64,000 bases of DNA, from positions 17,191 through 81,190 of the forward strand of contig CAZWTY010000006.1 of assembly GCA_964637565.1 (NCBI GenBank), written 5' to 3'. The position numbers were made by a program, and so were the translations under genes. This DNA is from DYJE01 sp964637565. GTDB lineage: Bacteria; Desulfobacterota; Desulfobacteria; Desulfobacterales; Desulfolunaceae. Positions within the stretch are counted from its first letter, which is position 1. Each line of letters opens with the position of its first letter. Under the pieces are notes generated by a model. It did not search any database. It was not told where the DNA came from and was given only the letters and a program-made list of their open reading frames with translations. Positions 1 to 7,397 of the stretch are shown one piece after another.

Positions 1-486
1 AAGGGCCATGACCACCTCGGAAAAAGGGATGGCAAAAGGGTAGTTCCAGGGCGAGATGATGCCGACCACGCCGTAGGGCACCCGGGTGATCTTGCTGATC
101 TTGTTGATGAACAGCAGGCTGCCCGGCATCACGCGCTGGTCTTTCAGAAAGGATTTGGCTTTTTTGCAGTAGTAGGTGAGGGCCGCCACGGCGGGAAGGA
201 TTTCCGAGGCCAAGGCGTCCGTCCTGGTTTTTCCGTTGTCCCGGGCCACGGTTTCCGCCAGGCTGTCCATGTGATCCACCATATAATTTTTGATTTTCTT
301 CAGGTGAGCCACTTTTTCCTTGAGGGGCAAGGCGGCCCATTCGGCCTGGACGGATCTGGCTTTTTCGACCATGACCCTGACGTCATCGGCCGTGTGGATG
401 TCGGAATAGCCCAGGACCTCGGAGGTGGCCGGGTTCAGGCATTCGGTCTGTTCTATATGACGCGGTGTGGATTCGGGTTGAAACAT
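1..486 (-). CDS. Aldehyde dehydrogenase, NAD(P)-dependent family (N-terminal part only)
   Basis: The reading frame runs off the left edge, leaving the first 162 codons. The translation begins MFQPEST and carries the N-terminal aldehyde dehydrogenase fold, including the cofactor-loop motif PWNYPF near residue 150. The catalytic Cys and Glu would lie outside the window. The family oxidises aldehydes to acids with NAD(P)+; the substrate cannot be told from this fragment. The ATG at 486 has a purine-rich Shine-Dalgarno stretch just upstream. The gene is transcribed away from the XdhC-like gene. About 125 bp upstream lies an inverted repeat identical to one in front of formate dehydrogenase, so the two may be co-regulated. 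Family call secure; specificity unknown. Confidence 0.9.
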   Translation of the reverse strand, partial: MFQPESTPRHIEQTECLNPATSEVLGYSDIHTADDVRVMVEKARSVQAEWAALPLKEKVAHLKKIKNYMVDHMDSLAETVARDNGKTRTDALASEILPAVAALTYYCKKAKSFLKDQRVMPGSLLFINKISKITRVPYGVVGIISPWNYPFAIPFSEVVMAL

Positions 487-586
487 GGCGCGCTCCTTTG
501 GCTCGGCTTTACGGCCGTTAAAATATAGTGGGATATCCCATGGATGAATTATTATTGTGCACAATCGACTTTTATGAATTTAGAAA

Positions 587-627
587 CAGGTAGCACAGGG
601 AGGTTATTATGTCAATAATGACATAAA
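587..627 (-). promoter_or_regulatory. Inverted repeat TTATGTCA-N4-TGACATAA with candidate promoter for the aldehyde dehydrogenase
   Basis: A perfect 8-bp inverted repeat lies at about 608-627. Read on the minus strand, its inner half supplies a consensus -35 box, TTGACA (615-610). This is followed after exactly 17 bases by TACCTG (592-587), a weak -10. The same 14-base core and 17-base spacing recur upstream of fdhA (32600-32638). A strong -35 with a poor -10 inside an operator suggests a regulated promoter. The cognate regulator is not identified. Confidence 0.5.
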
Positions 628-659
628 GGTTTCCCAAGGCAAACGCATGTATCTTAACC

Positions 660-724
660 ATCGCTATCGGGATCGGGTTCGCTATCGAAATGTTCTGACT
701 ATCGAACCCGATAGCGAACCCGAT
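660..724. repeat. Inverted repeat of ATCGGGTTCGCTATCG type
   Basis: A perfect 16-bp inverted repeat (672-687 and 709-724) has a 21-base spacer, preceded by further ATCGCTATCGGG-type sequence. It lies in the 381-bp gap between the divergent aldehyde dehydrogenase and XdhC-like genes. Pieces like this are typically dispersed intergenic repeats; that assignment is inference. No gene is seen in the gap. Confidence 0.6.
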
Positions 725-867
725 GAAAAGGATGTCCGGGTCGGTTCGAAATCTTTCCCCACTGGTTTCCGAAGCGGTTCGGATATTGTTTTTCAGCGTT
801 TCAGCTGCTACTTTCATATAAATGTTGACGAGTCCGAACAAGAAAGATTGGGTTGACGGAGGAAGGT

Positions 868-1686
868 ATGTGGATTGAGAAGGTCAGGGAGCTGAGAGAA
901 CAGGGGCGGACGTTTGTGCTGGCCACGATTATCCGGAGCCAGGGCAGCACGCCCCGGGGAATCGGCACGCGGATGATCGTGATGGGTGACGGGTCGGCCC
1001 ACGGGACCATCGGGGGCGGGGAGGTGGAGCGGGCGGTTTTGAACCATGCACCGTCAGTGCTGGCGAACGGACAGCCGGACATTCTGGCGTTCTCGCTGAA
1101 CGGAGATACCTGGCAGGCCGGGAGCAGCCTTTCGGCCGGTCTGTGCGGTGGTTTCCTGGAGGTCTTGCTCGAACCCTTTTTTCAGCCCGAAGAACTGGTG
1201 ATTTTCGGGGCGGGTCACATCGGGCACAAGCTGGCCGCGCTCTGCGAGGTGATGGAGATCCCCTGCCGTGTGTACGACAACCGGCCGGAATTCGCCACCC
1301 AAGACCGTTTTCCCTGGGCCAGGTCTGTGATCGCCGCGCCTTACGAGGAAATCCGGAACCGCATCACCCTCTCATCCTCGAGTTACTGCGTGATCCTGAC
1401 CCACAATCACAGCCACGACCATGTGGTGCTGGAAGCCCTGCTGGGGCAACCTTCGATTCCCTACATCGGGATGATCGGAAGCAGGACCAAGACCCAGGCC
1501 ATCATCGGAAAAATCCGGGAAAGCGGCATGAAGCCCGATCACCGCCTCTACGCCCCGGTGGGTCTGAACATCGGCCGCAGAAAACCCCAGGACATCGCCC
1601 TGGCGATCCTCGCGGAAATCCAGGCCCTGATCTCAGGCGGCAGCCCGGCTCACTGCCGCCTGGACTGGACGGAGCAGGATTCCTGA
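868..1686 (+). CDS. XdhC/CoxI family protein (molybdenum hydroxylase maturation factor-like)
   Basis: A 272-residue protein with the two XdhC family domains. The N-terminal XdhC_CoxI domain has GSTPRG near residue 30 and GTIGGGE near residue 54. The C-terminal Rossmann domain has VIFGAGHIG near residue 110 and YIGMIGSR near residue 200. XdhC proteins bind molybdenum cofactor and help load sulfurated cofactor into xanthine-dehydrogenase-type enzymes. No such hydroxylase is in the window, so the client is unknown. The ATG at 868 is preferred over an in-frame TTG at 853 because GGAGG sits about 5 bases upstream of it. It stands alone, with divergent neighbours. Confidence 0.88.
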   Translation: MWIEKVRELREQGRTFVLATIIRSQGSTPRGIGTRMIVMGDGSAHGTIGGGEVERAVLNHAPSVLANGQPDILAFSLNGDTWQAGSSLSAGLCGGFLEVLLEPFFQPEELVIFGAGHIGHKLAALCEVMEIPCRVYDNRPEFATQDRFPWARSVIAAPYEEIRNRITLSSSSYCVILTHNHSHDHVVLEALLGQPSIPYIGMIGSRTKTQAIIGKIRESGMKPDHRLYAPVGLNIGRRKPQDIALAILAEIQALISGGSPAHCRLDWTEQDS

Positions 1687-1702
1687 GGTTCGGATGATCC
1701 CT

Positions 1703-1753
1703 GGAACGCCGAGTTGCACTCGGCACACGATGCCGGGTTCAACCCGGCGTTCC
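1703..1753. repeat. Double-hairpin palindromic repeat (REP-like)
   Basis: An outer inverted repeat, GGAACGCC / GGCGTTCC (1703-1710, 1746-1753), encloses two short hairpins, GCCGAGT-ACTCGGC-like and GCCGGGTT-AACCCGGC. This cloverleaf layout between convergent genes is typical of REP-type intergenic repeats. No transposase is nearby. Confidence 0.55.
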
Positions 1754-1890
1754 CGGTGGTCGAATCGTGTCCGGACCGGATGCTGAGCGGTTTGTCGTGG
1801 GGACAAACTTGAAAAGCCGGGCAAACAGGATGGGAAGTGATAACTCGAAGTAAACCATCACGGTGTATAACGGGAGATTAAAAATCTGTT

Positions 1891-1916
1891 TTGTCAAACT
1901 TTTTCAAAAAGTTTGG
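1891..1916 (-). terminator. Probable intrinsic terminator of the kinase fusion gene
   Basis: A perfect inverted repeat of CAAACTTTTT with AAAAAGTTTG overlaps the stop codon of the minus-strand gene and is followed on that strand by ACAAAACA. It is AU-rich and lacks a long U tract, so the call is tentative. Confidence 0.4.
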
Positions 1917-3538
1917 CCCCCGGGAGGGTCGCCAAAGGCGAGAACAGGAACCGATTGATGGCTCCCGCACCGGTACGCATGATTCAGAGCCAGGATCACG
2001 TTTTCCTCCGGGGGCCGGTCTGTCCTGAGCTGGATGTGGGTGGCCGGATTGATTTCCGCCAGGGGTTCGAAGTGTTTCCGGAAATCCTCCAAGTGGCCCA
2101 GCCGTGCATCGGACAGGGACGGGCCGGTTTCGCGGGCCGCGAGCCGTGATTTCAGAACCTCGTCCGGTGCCACACATTCCACGAAGAAAACAGCGGCACC
2201 TTTTCCGTCGGCCAGATGGCGGACCTGATCACGCAAAGACCCTGTGCCGAAGGTGGCGTCGAGGATGACGGTTCCGGTCCGATCCAGCTCTTCCCCGGCC
2301 ATGGTCAGCATGCGGTCGTAGGTCCTGGCCGTGGCTTCCGGCGAATAGATGCCTTGCCCGAAGGAAAGGCCGGACAGGTCGGCGTCAGGGTGGGCCAACA
2401 TCTCTTTGCGGATCAGGTCGGACTGGAGAACGGGAACGGCCAGGTCCTGGGCGAGACGGCCTGCCACGGTGCTTTTTCCGCTTCCGGGCAGTCCGCAGAC
2501 CACCCACAGCACGGGGCGGCTGAACCGGTCCGCCGCACGGCAGGCGAGATCCAGGAAGGTTGCCATCTCCGATTTCAGCCGGGACAGTTCCTGGGCGGTG
2601 ACATCCGGTTCCGTGGCCCGGATGATGCCGACCTTGAGGCGGACCATGGCCCTGTAGCCGATGTAGAAGTCGATAAGGCCGTAGAGTCCCCCGTCTCCTG
2701 TGGACGCCGCGTATCGTTCCACAAGGTCCATGGCCAGAGAACCGTGACCTCTCGACTCCAGGTCCATGGCCAGAAAAGCGAGGTCCGAGGCGCTGTCCTC
2801 CCATCGGAAATGTTCCGCGAATTCCACGCAGTCGATGATCCGGATTCCGTTTTCCGTGAAGTAGATGTGGTCGGATCTCAGGTCGCCGTGACCTTCTCCG
2901 ATGCGGCCCGTCAGGACCCGGTGGTCGAACAGGGCTTTGTGTTTCTTGAGAAAGGCCAGGGTGTTGTCCTTGATGCGGTCAAAGACCCTGGCGTCGAACA
3001 GACCTTCGGCGAACAGGGCCGCCTGCTGGAAGTTATCCAGGCAGTTGGCGGAGATTCTGGTCCAGGTTCCGCATTCGTCAGGAGGAGCGCCGTGTGTTTC
3101 GGCGGTGTAGAAACCGGTCAGAAGCCTGACCAGATCGTGGATGTGTTCGTCTTTCAGATTCCCGGTTTGAAGTTTCCTCGCCATGCTCTGGTCATCGGCC
3201 AGCCGTCGCATTTTTACGGCGTACTCCACCACGGTGCCCGGTCCGTTCAGGTGAAATTCCCCCCGGTCCAGAGTGATGGGAGCCACGGCGAGGTAGACGT
3301 CAGGGGCCAGCCGTCGGTTCAGCCGGACTTCCTCGTTGCAGCATGTCCGCCGTGTTTCGAGGTCCCTGAAATCAAGAAAACCCAGGTCCAGGTTTTTCTT
3401 GATTTTGTAAACGAAGTCACCGGCGAGAAACACTTTGGAGATGTGGGTTTCCCGAAGTTCCACGGGGTCTGCCGGGTGGGGGTAGAAATCGGGTTCGGGC
3501 ATCCGCTGAAACAGGGCTTCGAGGATTTCTGGTGCCAT
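1904..3538 (-). CDS. Bifunctional APH-like kinase / P-loop (AAA_33) ATPase fusion
   Basis: A 544-residue two-domain protein. The N-terminal half resembles aminoglycoside-phosphotransferase/choline-kinase folds, with HGDLRSDH near residue 217 (catalytic-loop type) followed by DCVEF. The C-terminal half is a zeta-toxin/gluconate-kinase-like P-loop domain with Walker A GLPGSGKST near residue 350. Proteins with this architecture are widespread in proteobacteria but the substrate is not established. I chose the ATG at 3538 because GGAGG lies 5 bases upstream and the N terminus MAPEIL fits; the frame remains open to 3715. Expression looks monocistronic. Confidence 0.8.
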   Translation of the reverse strand: MAPEILEALFQRMPEPDFYPHPADPVELRETHISKVFLAGDFVYKIKKNLDLGFLDFRDLETRRTCCNEEVRLNRRLAPDVYLAVAPITLDRGEFHLNGPGTVVEYAVKMRRLADDQSMARKLQTGNLKDEHIHDLVRLLTGFYTAETHGAPPDECGTWTRISANCLDNFQQAALFAEGLFDARVFDRIKDNTLAFLKKHKALFDHRVLTGRIGEGHGDLRSDHIYFTENGIRIIDCVEFAEHFRWEDSASDLAFLAMDLESRGHGSLAMDLVERYAASTGDGGLYGLIDFYIGYRAMVRLKVGIIRATEPDVTAQELSRLKSEMATFLDLACRAADRFSRPVLWVVCGLPGSGKSTVAGRLAQDLAVPVLQSDLIRKEMLAHPDADLSGLSFGQGIYSPEATARTYDRMLTMAGEELDRTGTVILDATFGTGSLRDQVRHLADGKGAAVFFVECVAPDEVLKSRLAARETGPSLSDARLGHLEDFRKHFEPLAEINPATHIQLRTDRPPEENVILALNHAYRCGSHQSVPVLAFGDPPGGQTF

Positions 3539-3690
3539 GGGGCCTCCGTTTTTCCGGGTTTGAAACCGGTCCGATTTTTTATGTGATCTGGTAATGAACG
3601 TGTTGCGGCAAAACCTGATCAGGTCCGGACCTTTTGAAAATACCAGAGCGCCGGGGTGAAAGCAAACCATGAAAACCGGTCTGCATGTTT

Positions 3691-3716
3691 TTTGCACATG
3701 ATTTAGGATGTGCAAA
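3691..3716. promoter_or_regulatory. Inverted repeat TTTGCACAT-N8-ATGTGCAAA
   Basis: A perfect 9-bp inverted repeat lies between the divergent kinase-fusion and type II secretion genes (gap 3539-4076). It is AT-rich, has an 8-base spacer and no T tract, so an operator is more likely than a terminator. A weak -35/-10 pair, TTGATC-N17-TATGAA (3931-3959), points toward gspG. Nothing else is recognisable in this 538-bp gap. Confidence 0.4.
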
Positions 3717-4076
3717 TGTGAAGCCCATCCGGCGGATTTGAAAAAGATGTGGTCTTTTTTTTGGGCGATTGTTTAAAATAGGGGTGGATGATGTGCCGGA
3801 AAGGCTCGATATGATCACGGTCCAGGTAACAGAACCGGTCCGGCGACCGGGGTTGGCCAACCCTTCATGGAAAAGTTTAAATTCATGGCCTAAGTCCGTG
3901 ATGATCCTTGAAGAATGGCGTTAAACCTTCTTGATCTTTAAGCGCCGATGCTATATGAAAAGTGTAGCTGTGTCTGGAGTTCCAGACGGTTCCGACCGCT
4001 GTGTCGACAACACGTTCAGGCAGGAATCCTCTTCCTGTGACAGAACAACGAATATCACGATGTGGAGAAAACGATC

Positions 4077-4547
4077 ATGGAAAAGACGGGAAACATGAAG
4101 ACGAACAGGACGGTTCTTGGCGGCGACCGGGGTTTCACCCTGATCGAGCTGATGGTGGTGATTGTGGTGCTCGGCCTTCTGGCCGGGTTTGTGGCTCCCA
4201 AAATCATCGGCCATGTGGGTGAGGCGAAAACCGGGACAGCCAAATCGAACATCGCCTCTTTTGAAACGGCCTTGCGCATGTACAAGCTGGACAACGGGGT
4301 GTATCCGGAAACGGAACAGGGGCTCCAGGCCCTGGTGGAAGCCCCGACCACGGGAACGATCCCCAAGAAATGGCGCAAGGGCGGCTACCTGGAAAAGAAA
4401 GCCGTACCCAAGGACCCCTGGGGCAACGAGTACATCTACATCAGTCCGGGAGTCCACGGTGATTATGACATCTCGTCTCTGGGCAAGGACGGCATGGCCG
4501 GCGGCGAGGACGAGGACAAGGATATCAACAGCTGGGATGTGGAATAG
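4077..4547 (+). CDS. gspG: Type II secretion system major pseudopilin GspG
   Basis: A 156-residue major pseudopilin. A prepilin cleavage site, G|FTLIELMVVI, lies near residue 20, followed by the long hydrophobic N-terminal helix. The C-terminal part has the GspG hallmarks: PWGNEY near residue 120 and an acidic calcium-site region ending in INSWD. GspG polymerises into the periplasmic pseudopilus that pushes substrates through the secretin. It is the first gene of an eleven-gene secretion operon. ATG 4077 is chosen over GTG 4062 because GTGGAG serves as its ribosome site; ATG 4095 is also possible. The prepilin peptidase needed to process it is not in the window. Confidence 0.95.
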   Translation: MEKTGNMKTNRTVLGGDRGFTLIELMVVIVVLGLLAGFVAPKIIGHVGEAKTGTAKSNIASFETALRMYKLDNGVYPETEQGLQALVEAPTTGTIPKKWRKGGYLEKKAVPKDPWGNEYIYISPGVHGDYDISSLGKDGMAGGEDEDKDINSWDVE

Positions 4548-4552
4548 TCCGG

Positions 4553-5065
4553 ATGAAAGGAACCGCGGCAGGACAGAGGGGCTTCACCCTGATCGAACTG
4601 ATCGTGGTGATCGTTCTGATCAGCATGATGTTCGCCTTTGCCCTGCCCAAGATGGACGGTTTCCTGTTTGTGGATAACAGGGACCGGGTGTCCCGCTGGG
4701 TGATCCTGAAAGTCGAACAGCTGAAAAACATGGCGATGCTCAAGCAGACGCCGTTTGTGCTTCACGTGGATATCCGTGAAAACATGTTCTGGATTTCCCA
4801 GGAGGGCATGGACGAGGAGACTCTGGACAAGGCGAAAAAGGATGGGTACAGACTGCCCAGGGATATCCGGCTGGTGGATATCATCTACCCGGCCCAGCCC
4901 ATGAAAGTCGATGACCGGTCGGACGTGGTGTTCTACCCCAAGGGCTATTCGGACCACGCCATCATCCACATGCAAAACGACGACGACGAGAAGATGTCTT
5001 TTGTGATCGAGCCCTTTCTTCCCCCCGTGGGATTGAAAGAGGGTTTTGTACTTTTCGAGGAGTGA
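4553..5065 (+). CDS. gspH: Type II secretion system minor pseudopilin GspH
   Basis: A 170-residue protein with a prepilin leader (MKGTAAGQRG) cleaved before FTLIELIVVI and one N-terminal hydrophobic helix; the rest is a periplasmic domain. Its position immediately after gspG, with a 5-base gap, identifies it as the GspH-type minor pseudopilin of the tip complex. The C-terminal domain is not distinctive by eye, so the H assignment rests on leader plus gene order. It is translated in the same operon and its stop overlaps the gspI region. Confidence 0.85.
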   Translation: MKGTAAGQRGFTLIELIVVIVLISMMFAFALPKMDGFLFVDNRDRVSRWVILKVEQLKNMAMLKQTPFVLHVDIRENMFWISQEGMDEETLDKAKKDGYRLPRDIRLVDIIYPAQPMKVDDRSDVVFYPKGYSDHAIIHMQNDDDEKMSFVIEPFLPPVGLKEGFVLFEE

Positions 5066-5076
5066 GGGTGGAGGCC

Positions 5077-5475
5077 ATGGAAAACAGGCTCAGGTCCGAA
5101 AACGGCTTTACCCTTCTCGAGGTGGTGATCTCCGTGGCCATCATCGCCACGGGGTTTTTCGCAGTCTACTCCCTGCACGCCCAGACCCTGACGGCGGCGT
5201 CGGATGTGCGGTTCTACATCAAGGCCCCCCTTTTGGCCCAGGCCAAACTGGCGGAGATCGAAGGAAATCTGAAAGACAGGATGGACGGGTCAGGGGATTT
5301 TGGCGAGGATTTCGAAGGCTACACCTGGAAAGCGACGGTGGGCGAGGTGTCCCAGGAAGGGTTGGGCGCCGTGGCTGAACGGGTGAAAAAGATCGAGCTC
5401 CAGATTCTTCTGAACGAGGATGAGAACTCTTACGGGATCACGGCGTACAGGTATGAAGAACCCACGGAGAAATAG
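5077..5475 (+). CDS. gspI: Type II secretion system minor pseudopilin GspI
   Basis: A 132-residue minor pseudopilin with the prepilin site G|FTLLEVVISVAI and the small size usual for GspI (about 125 residues). GspI nucleates the pseudopilus tip with GspJ and GspK. ATG 5077, preceded by GGTGGAG, is preferred to the overlapping GTG at 5062. Its 3' end overlaps the start of gspJ by about 23 bases, suggesting translational coupling. Confidence 0.88.
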   Translation: MENRLRSENGFTLLEVVISVAIIATGFFAVYSLHAQTLTAASDVRFYIKAPLLAQAKLAEIEGNLKDRMDGSGDFGEDFEGYTWKATVGEVSQEGLGAVAERVKKIELQILLNEDENSYGITAYRYEEPTEK

Positions 5476-6163
5476 AACGGTTTCCCCGGAGGGGCAACAG
5501 GGTTTTACGCTGATCGAGATCCTCATCGCCCTGTTTATCTTTTCCATGGTGGTGGGCGTGGTGTTCATCAGCTTCCGGGAAATCGCCGTGAGCGCCGGAA
5601 TTGTGAACAAAAGCAACGACGACTACGAAATGGCCTACGGCTGCTTCGAGCTGATGCGAAGGGATCTGGCGTCGGTTTACATCACCCAGAAACCCTTTTA
5701 TGCGAGCCCCGATACCGACACCCTGAGTGAAAAGGACCCGTTCCGGTTCGAGGGAAAGACCGAGATCGCGGGCGGAGCATCCTACCCCGTGATAAGGTTC
5801 ACGTCCAGGTGCCATCTGCCGGTAAACCGGGACAACCGGAAGGGAATCGCGGAAATCGTGTATTACACCGACGAGAGCGAGGAGTATGGAACCGTTCTCA
5901 GAAGAGCAGACAGGGTGACCTTTGACGAGGAGTTTGTCCGGAAGAAATCCCATCCGGTGATCTTGCGGAAAATCAAGTCCATCAGCGTGGTGTACTACGA
6001 CGGGGAAGGCAGGGAACACGAGACCTGGGATTCGGAATCCGACGAGTTCGGCTACGCCACCCCGTCTTCGGTGAAAATCCGGGCGGATATCGTGGATGAT
6101 GACAAAGTGCTTCCTTTCGAGACACGGATCGTGCTTTCCTCGTTCAGGGAAAAAACGGAGTAG
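5453..6163 (+). CDS. gspJ: Type II secretion system minor pseudopilin GspJ
   Basis: A 236-residue minor pseudopilin. A basic leader (MKNPRRNRT) precedes the cleavage site G|FTLIEILIALFIFS, followed by a periplasmic domain of the length usual for GspJ. It forms the tip heterotrimer with GspI and GspK. The start at 5453 lies inside the end of gspI; a further in-frame start exists at 5420. It lies six bases upstream of gspK. Confidence 0.88.
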   Translation: MKNPRRNRTVSPEGQQGFTLIEILIALFIFSMVVGVVFISFREIAVSAGIVNKSNDDYEMAYGCFELMRRDLASVYITQKPFYASPDTDTLSEKDPFRFEGKTEIAGGASYPVIRFTSRCHLPVNRDNRKGIAEIVYYTDESEEYGTVLRRADRVTFDEEFVRKKSHPVILRKIKSISVVYYDGEGREHETWDSESDEFGYATPSSVKIRADIVDDDKVLPFETRIVLSSFREKTE

Positions 6164-6169
6164 GGGCGG

Positions 6170-7294
6170 ATGGGGCACAGGGATACACGCACACGGGGGC
6201 TGAAACAGCAGAAAGGCGTGGCCCTTCTGATCACCATCACGGTGCTTTTCGTGATCGTGGCCCTGGTGTCCGAGGTGAACCGGAACGTAATGGCCTCCAT
6301 CGAACGGGCCCACCTGGGCATGGAACGGGCCAGACTCTCTGAAATGGCCACGTCGGCGGTGCACATCGGCATCGCCCTTTTGATGGAAGACAAACGGACC
6401 ACCGAGGAAGATTCGGTTCACGAGACCTGGGCCGACCAGGAAGCTATCAAGGAACTGCTGGCCGGTCTTTCCCTGGGAGACGGGGAAATCACCATGACCA
6501 TCACCGATGAACTGGGAAAAATCCAGGTGAACGCCCTGGTCAGCTATCCCGAGGGCCGGGAGTTCAATCCGCTCCAGAAAAGCCTCTGGGATTCTTTTCT
6601 CAGGCTCTTGAACCCTCCGGACGAGTCCCTGGACAGTCTGGGGATGAACGAGGACATCCTGAGCTGCCTCAAGGATTTTCTCGATTTAGGGGATGACGAC
6701 GCGGTAACCGGCATCAACGGCGCGGAAAACGATTACTACGAAAGTCTTGACCCGCCTTACAAGGCGGTGAACGGTCCCCTGCGAAGCCTTGATGAACTTG
6801 TTCTTGTCAAGGGAATCACCCAGGAGATGGTGGACCGGGTGGAGATGGGGTACAAGGCCAGGGACATGCTGACCGTCTACGGAATGACCCAGCCGGAACA
6901 GAAAGTCGATAAACCGGCCAAAGGAGAAAAAAAAACCCTGTTTACTTATCCGGGGAAAATCAATATAAATACGGCAGACCTGCCGGTTATCATGGCCTTA
7001 ATGCCTGATAACAAATCGGATCTTGAAAATTCCATTGCGGCCCAGGCCATCTTCGACTACCGCTCGAAACGGACGGAAGACGGATACGCCTATGACTTGA
7101 AAGGCACGTGGTACCTCACATGCCCCGGCTGCGAGGACAGTGGAATCAGGACCGATATCATAACGACGTCAAGTGATTATTATTCGATCGTGTGCAAGGC
7201 CGCGACAAAAGAAGCGGCTTTCACGGTGACCGCCGTGGTCCGCCGGGATGGCAACAACGGCAAGTACACGATTCTCGGCTGGGATACGGATTGA
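6170..7294 (+). CDS. gspK: Type II secretion system minor pseudopilin GspK
   Basis: A 374-residue protein with a prepilin-like start, KG|VALLITITVLF near residue 17, in which the usual Phe after the cleavage Gly is Val, and a large periplasmic region. GspK is the biggest minor pseudopilin and caps the pseudopilus tip. The helix-hairpin-type segments characteristic of the family are seen around LDELVLVKGIT (about residue 205) and GKININTADLPVIMAL (about residue 265). RBS GGGGCGG precedes ATG. It sits between gspJ and gspL, as in canonical operons. Confidence 0.92.
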   Translation: MGHRDTRTRGLKQQKGVALLITITVLFVIVALVSEVNRNVMASIERAHLGMERARLSEMATSAVHIGIALLMEDKRTTEEDSVHETWADQEAIKELLAGLSLGDGEITMTITDELGKIQVNALVSYPEGREFNPLQKSLWDSFLRLLNPPDESLDSLGMNEDILSCLKDFLDLGDDDAVTGINGAENDYYESLDPPYKAVNGPLRSLDELVLVKGITQEMVDRVEMGYKARDMLTVYGMTQPEQKVDKPAKGEKKTLFTYPGKININTADLPVIMALMPDNKSDLENSIAAQAIFDYRSKRTEDGYAYDLKGTWYLTCPGCEDSGIRTDIITTSSDYYSIVCKAATKEAAFTVTAVVRRDGNNGKYTILGWDTD

Positions 7295-7397
7295 AAGGCG
7301 AAAGGGGAGATGATCTCCCGTTCGTTTTTTTCGTTTCAGGATGCGGCGGCTCAGGCAGAGTCCGCATCTCTCGGGTTGGCTAACCTGTGGGCGGAAT

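Noticed and set aside
2216..3586. Long 456-residue plus-strand ORF
   Set aside because: It is the antisense shadow of the kinase-fusion gene, with no ribosome site or family features.
3661..3720. GAAAGCAAACCATG, similar to part of a cyclic-di-GMP-I riboswitch
   Set aside because: The second half (GGGACGCAAAGCC and the tetraloop-receptor region) is missing.
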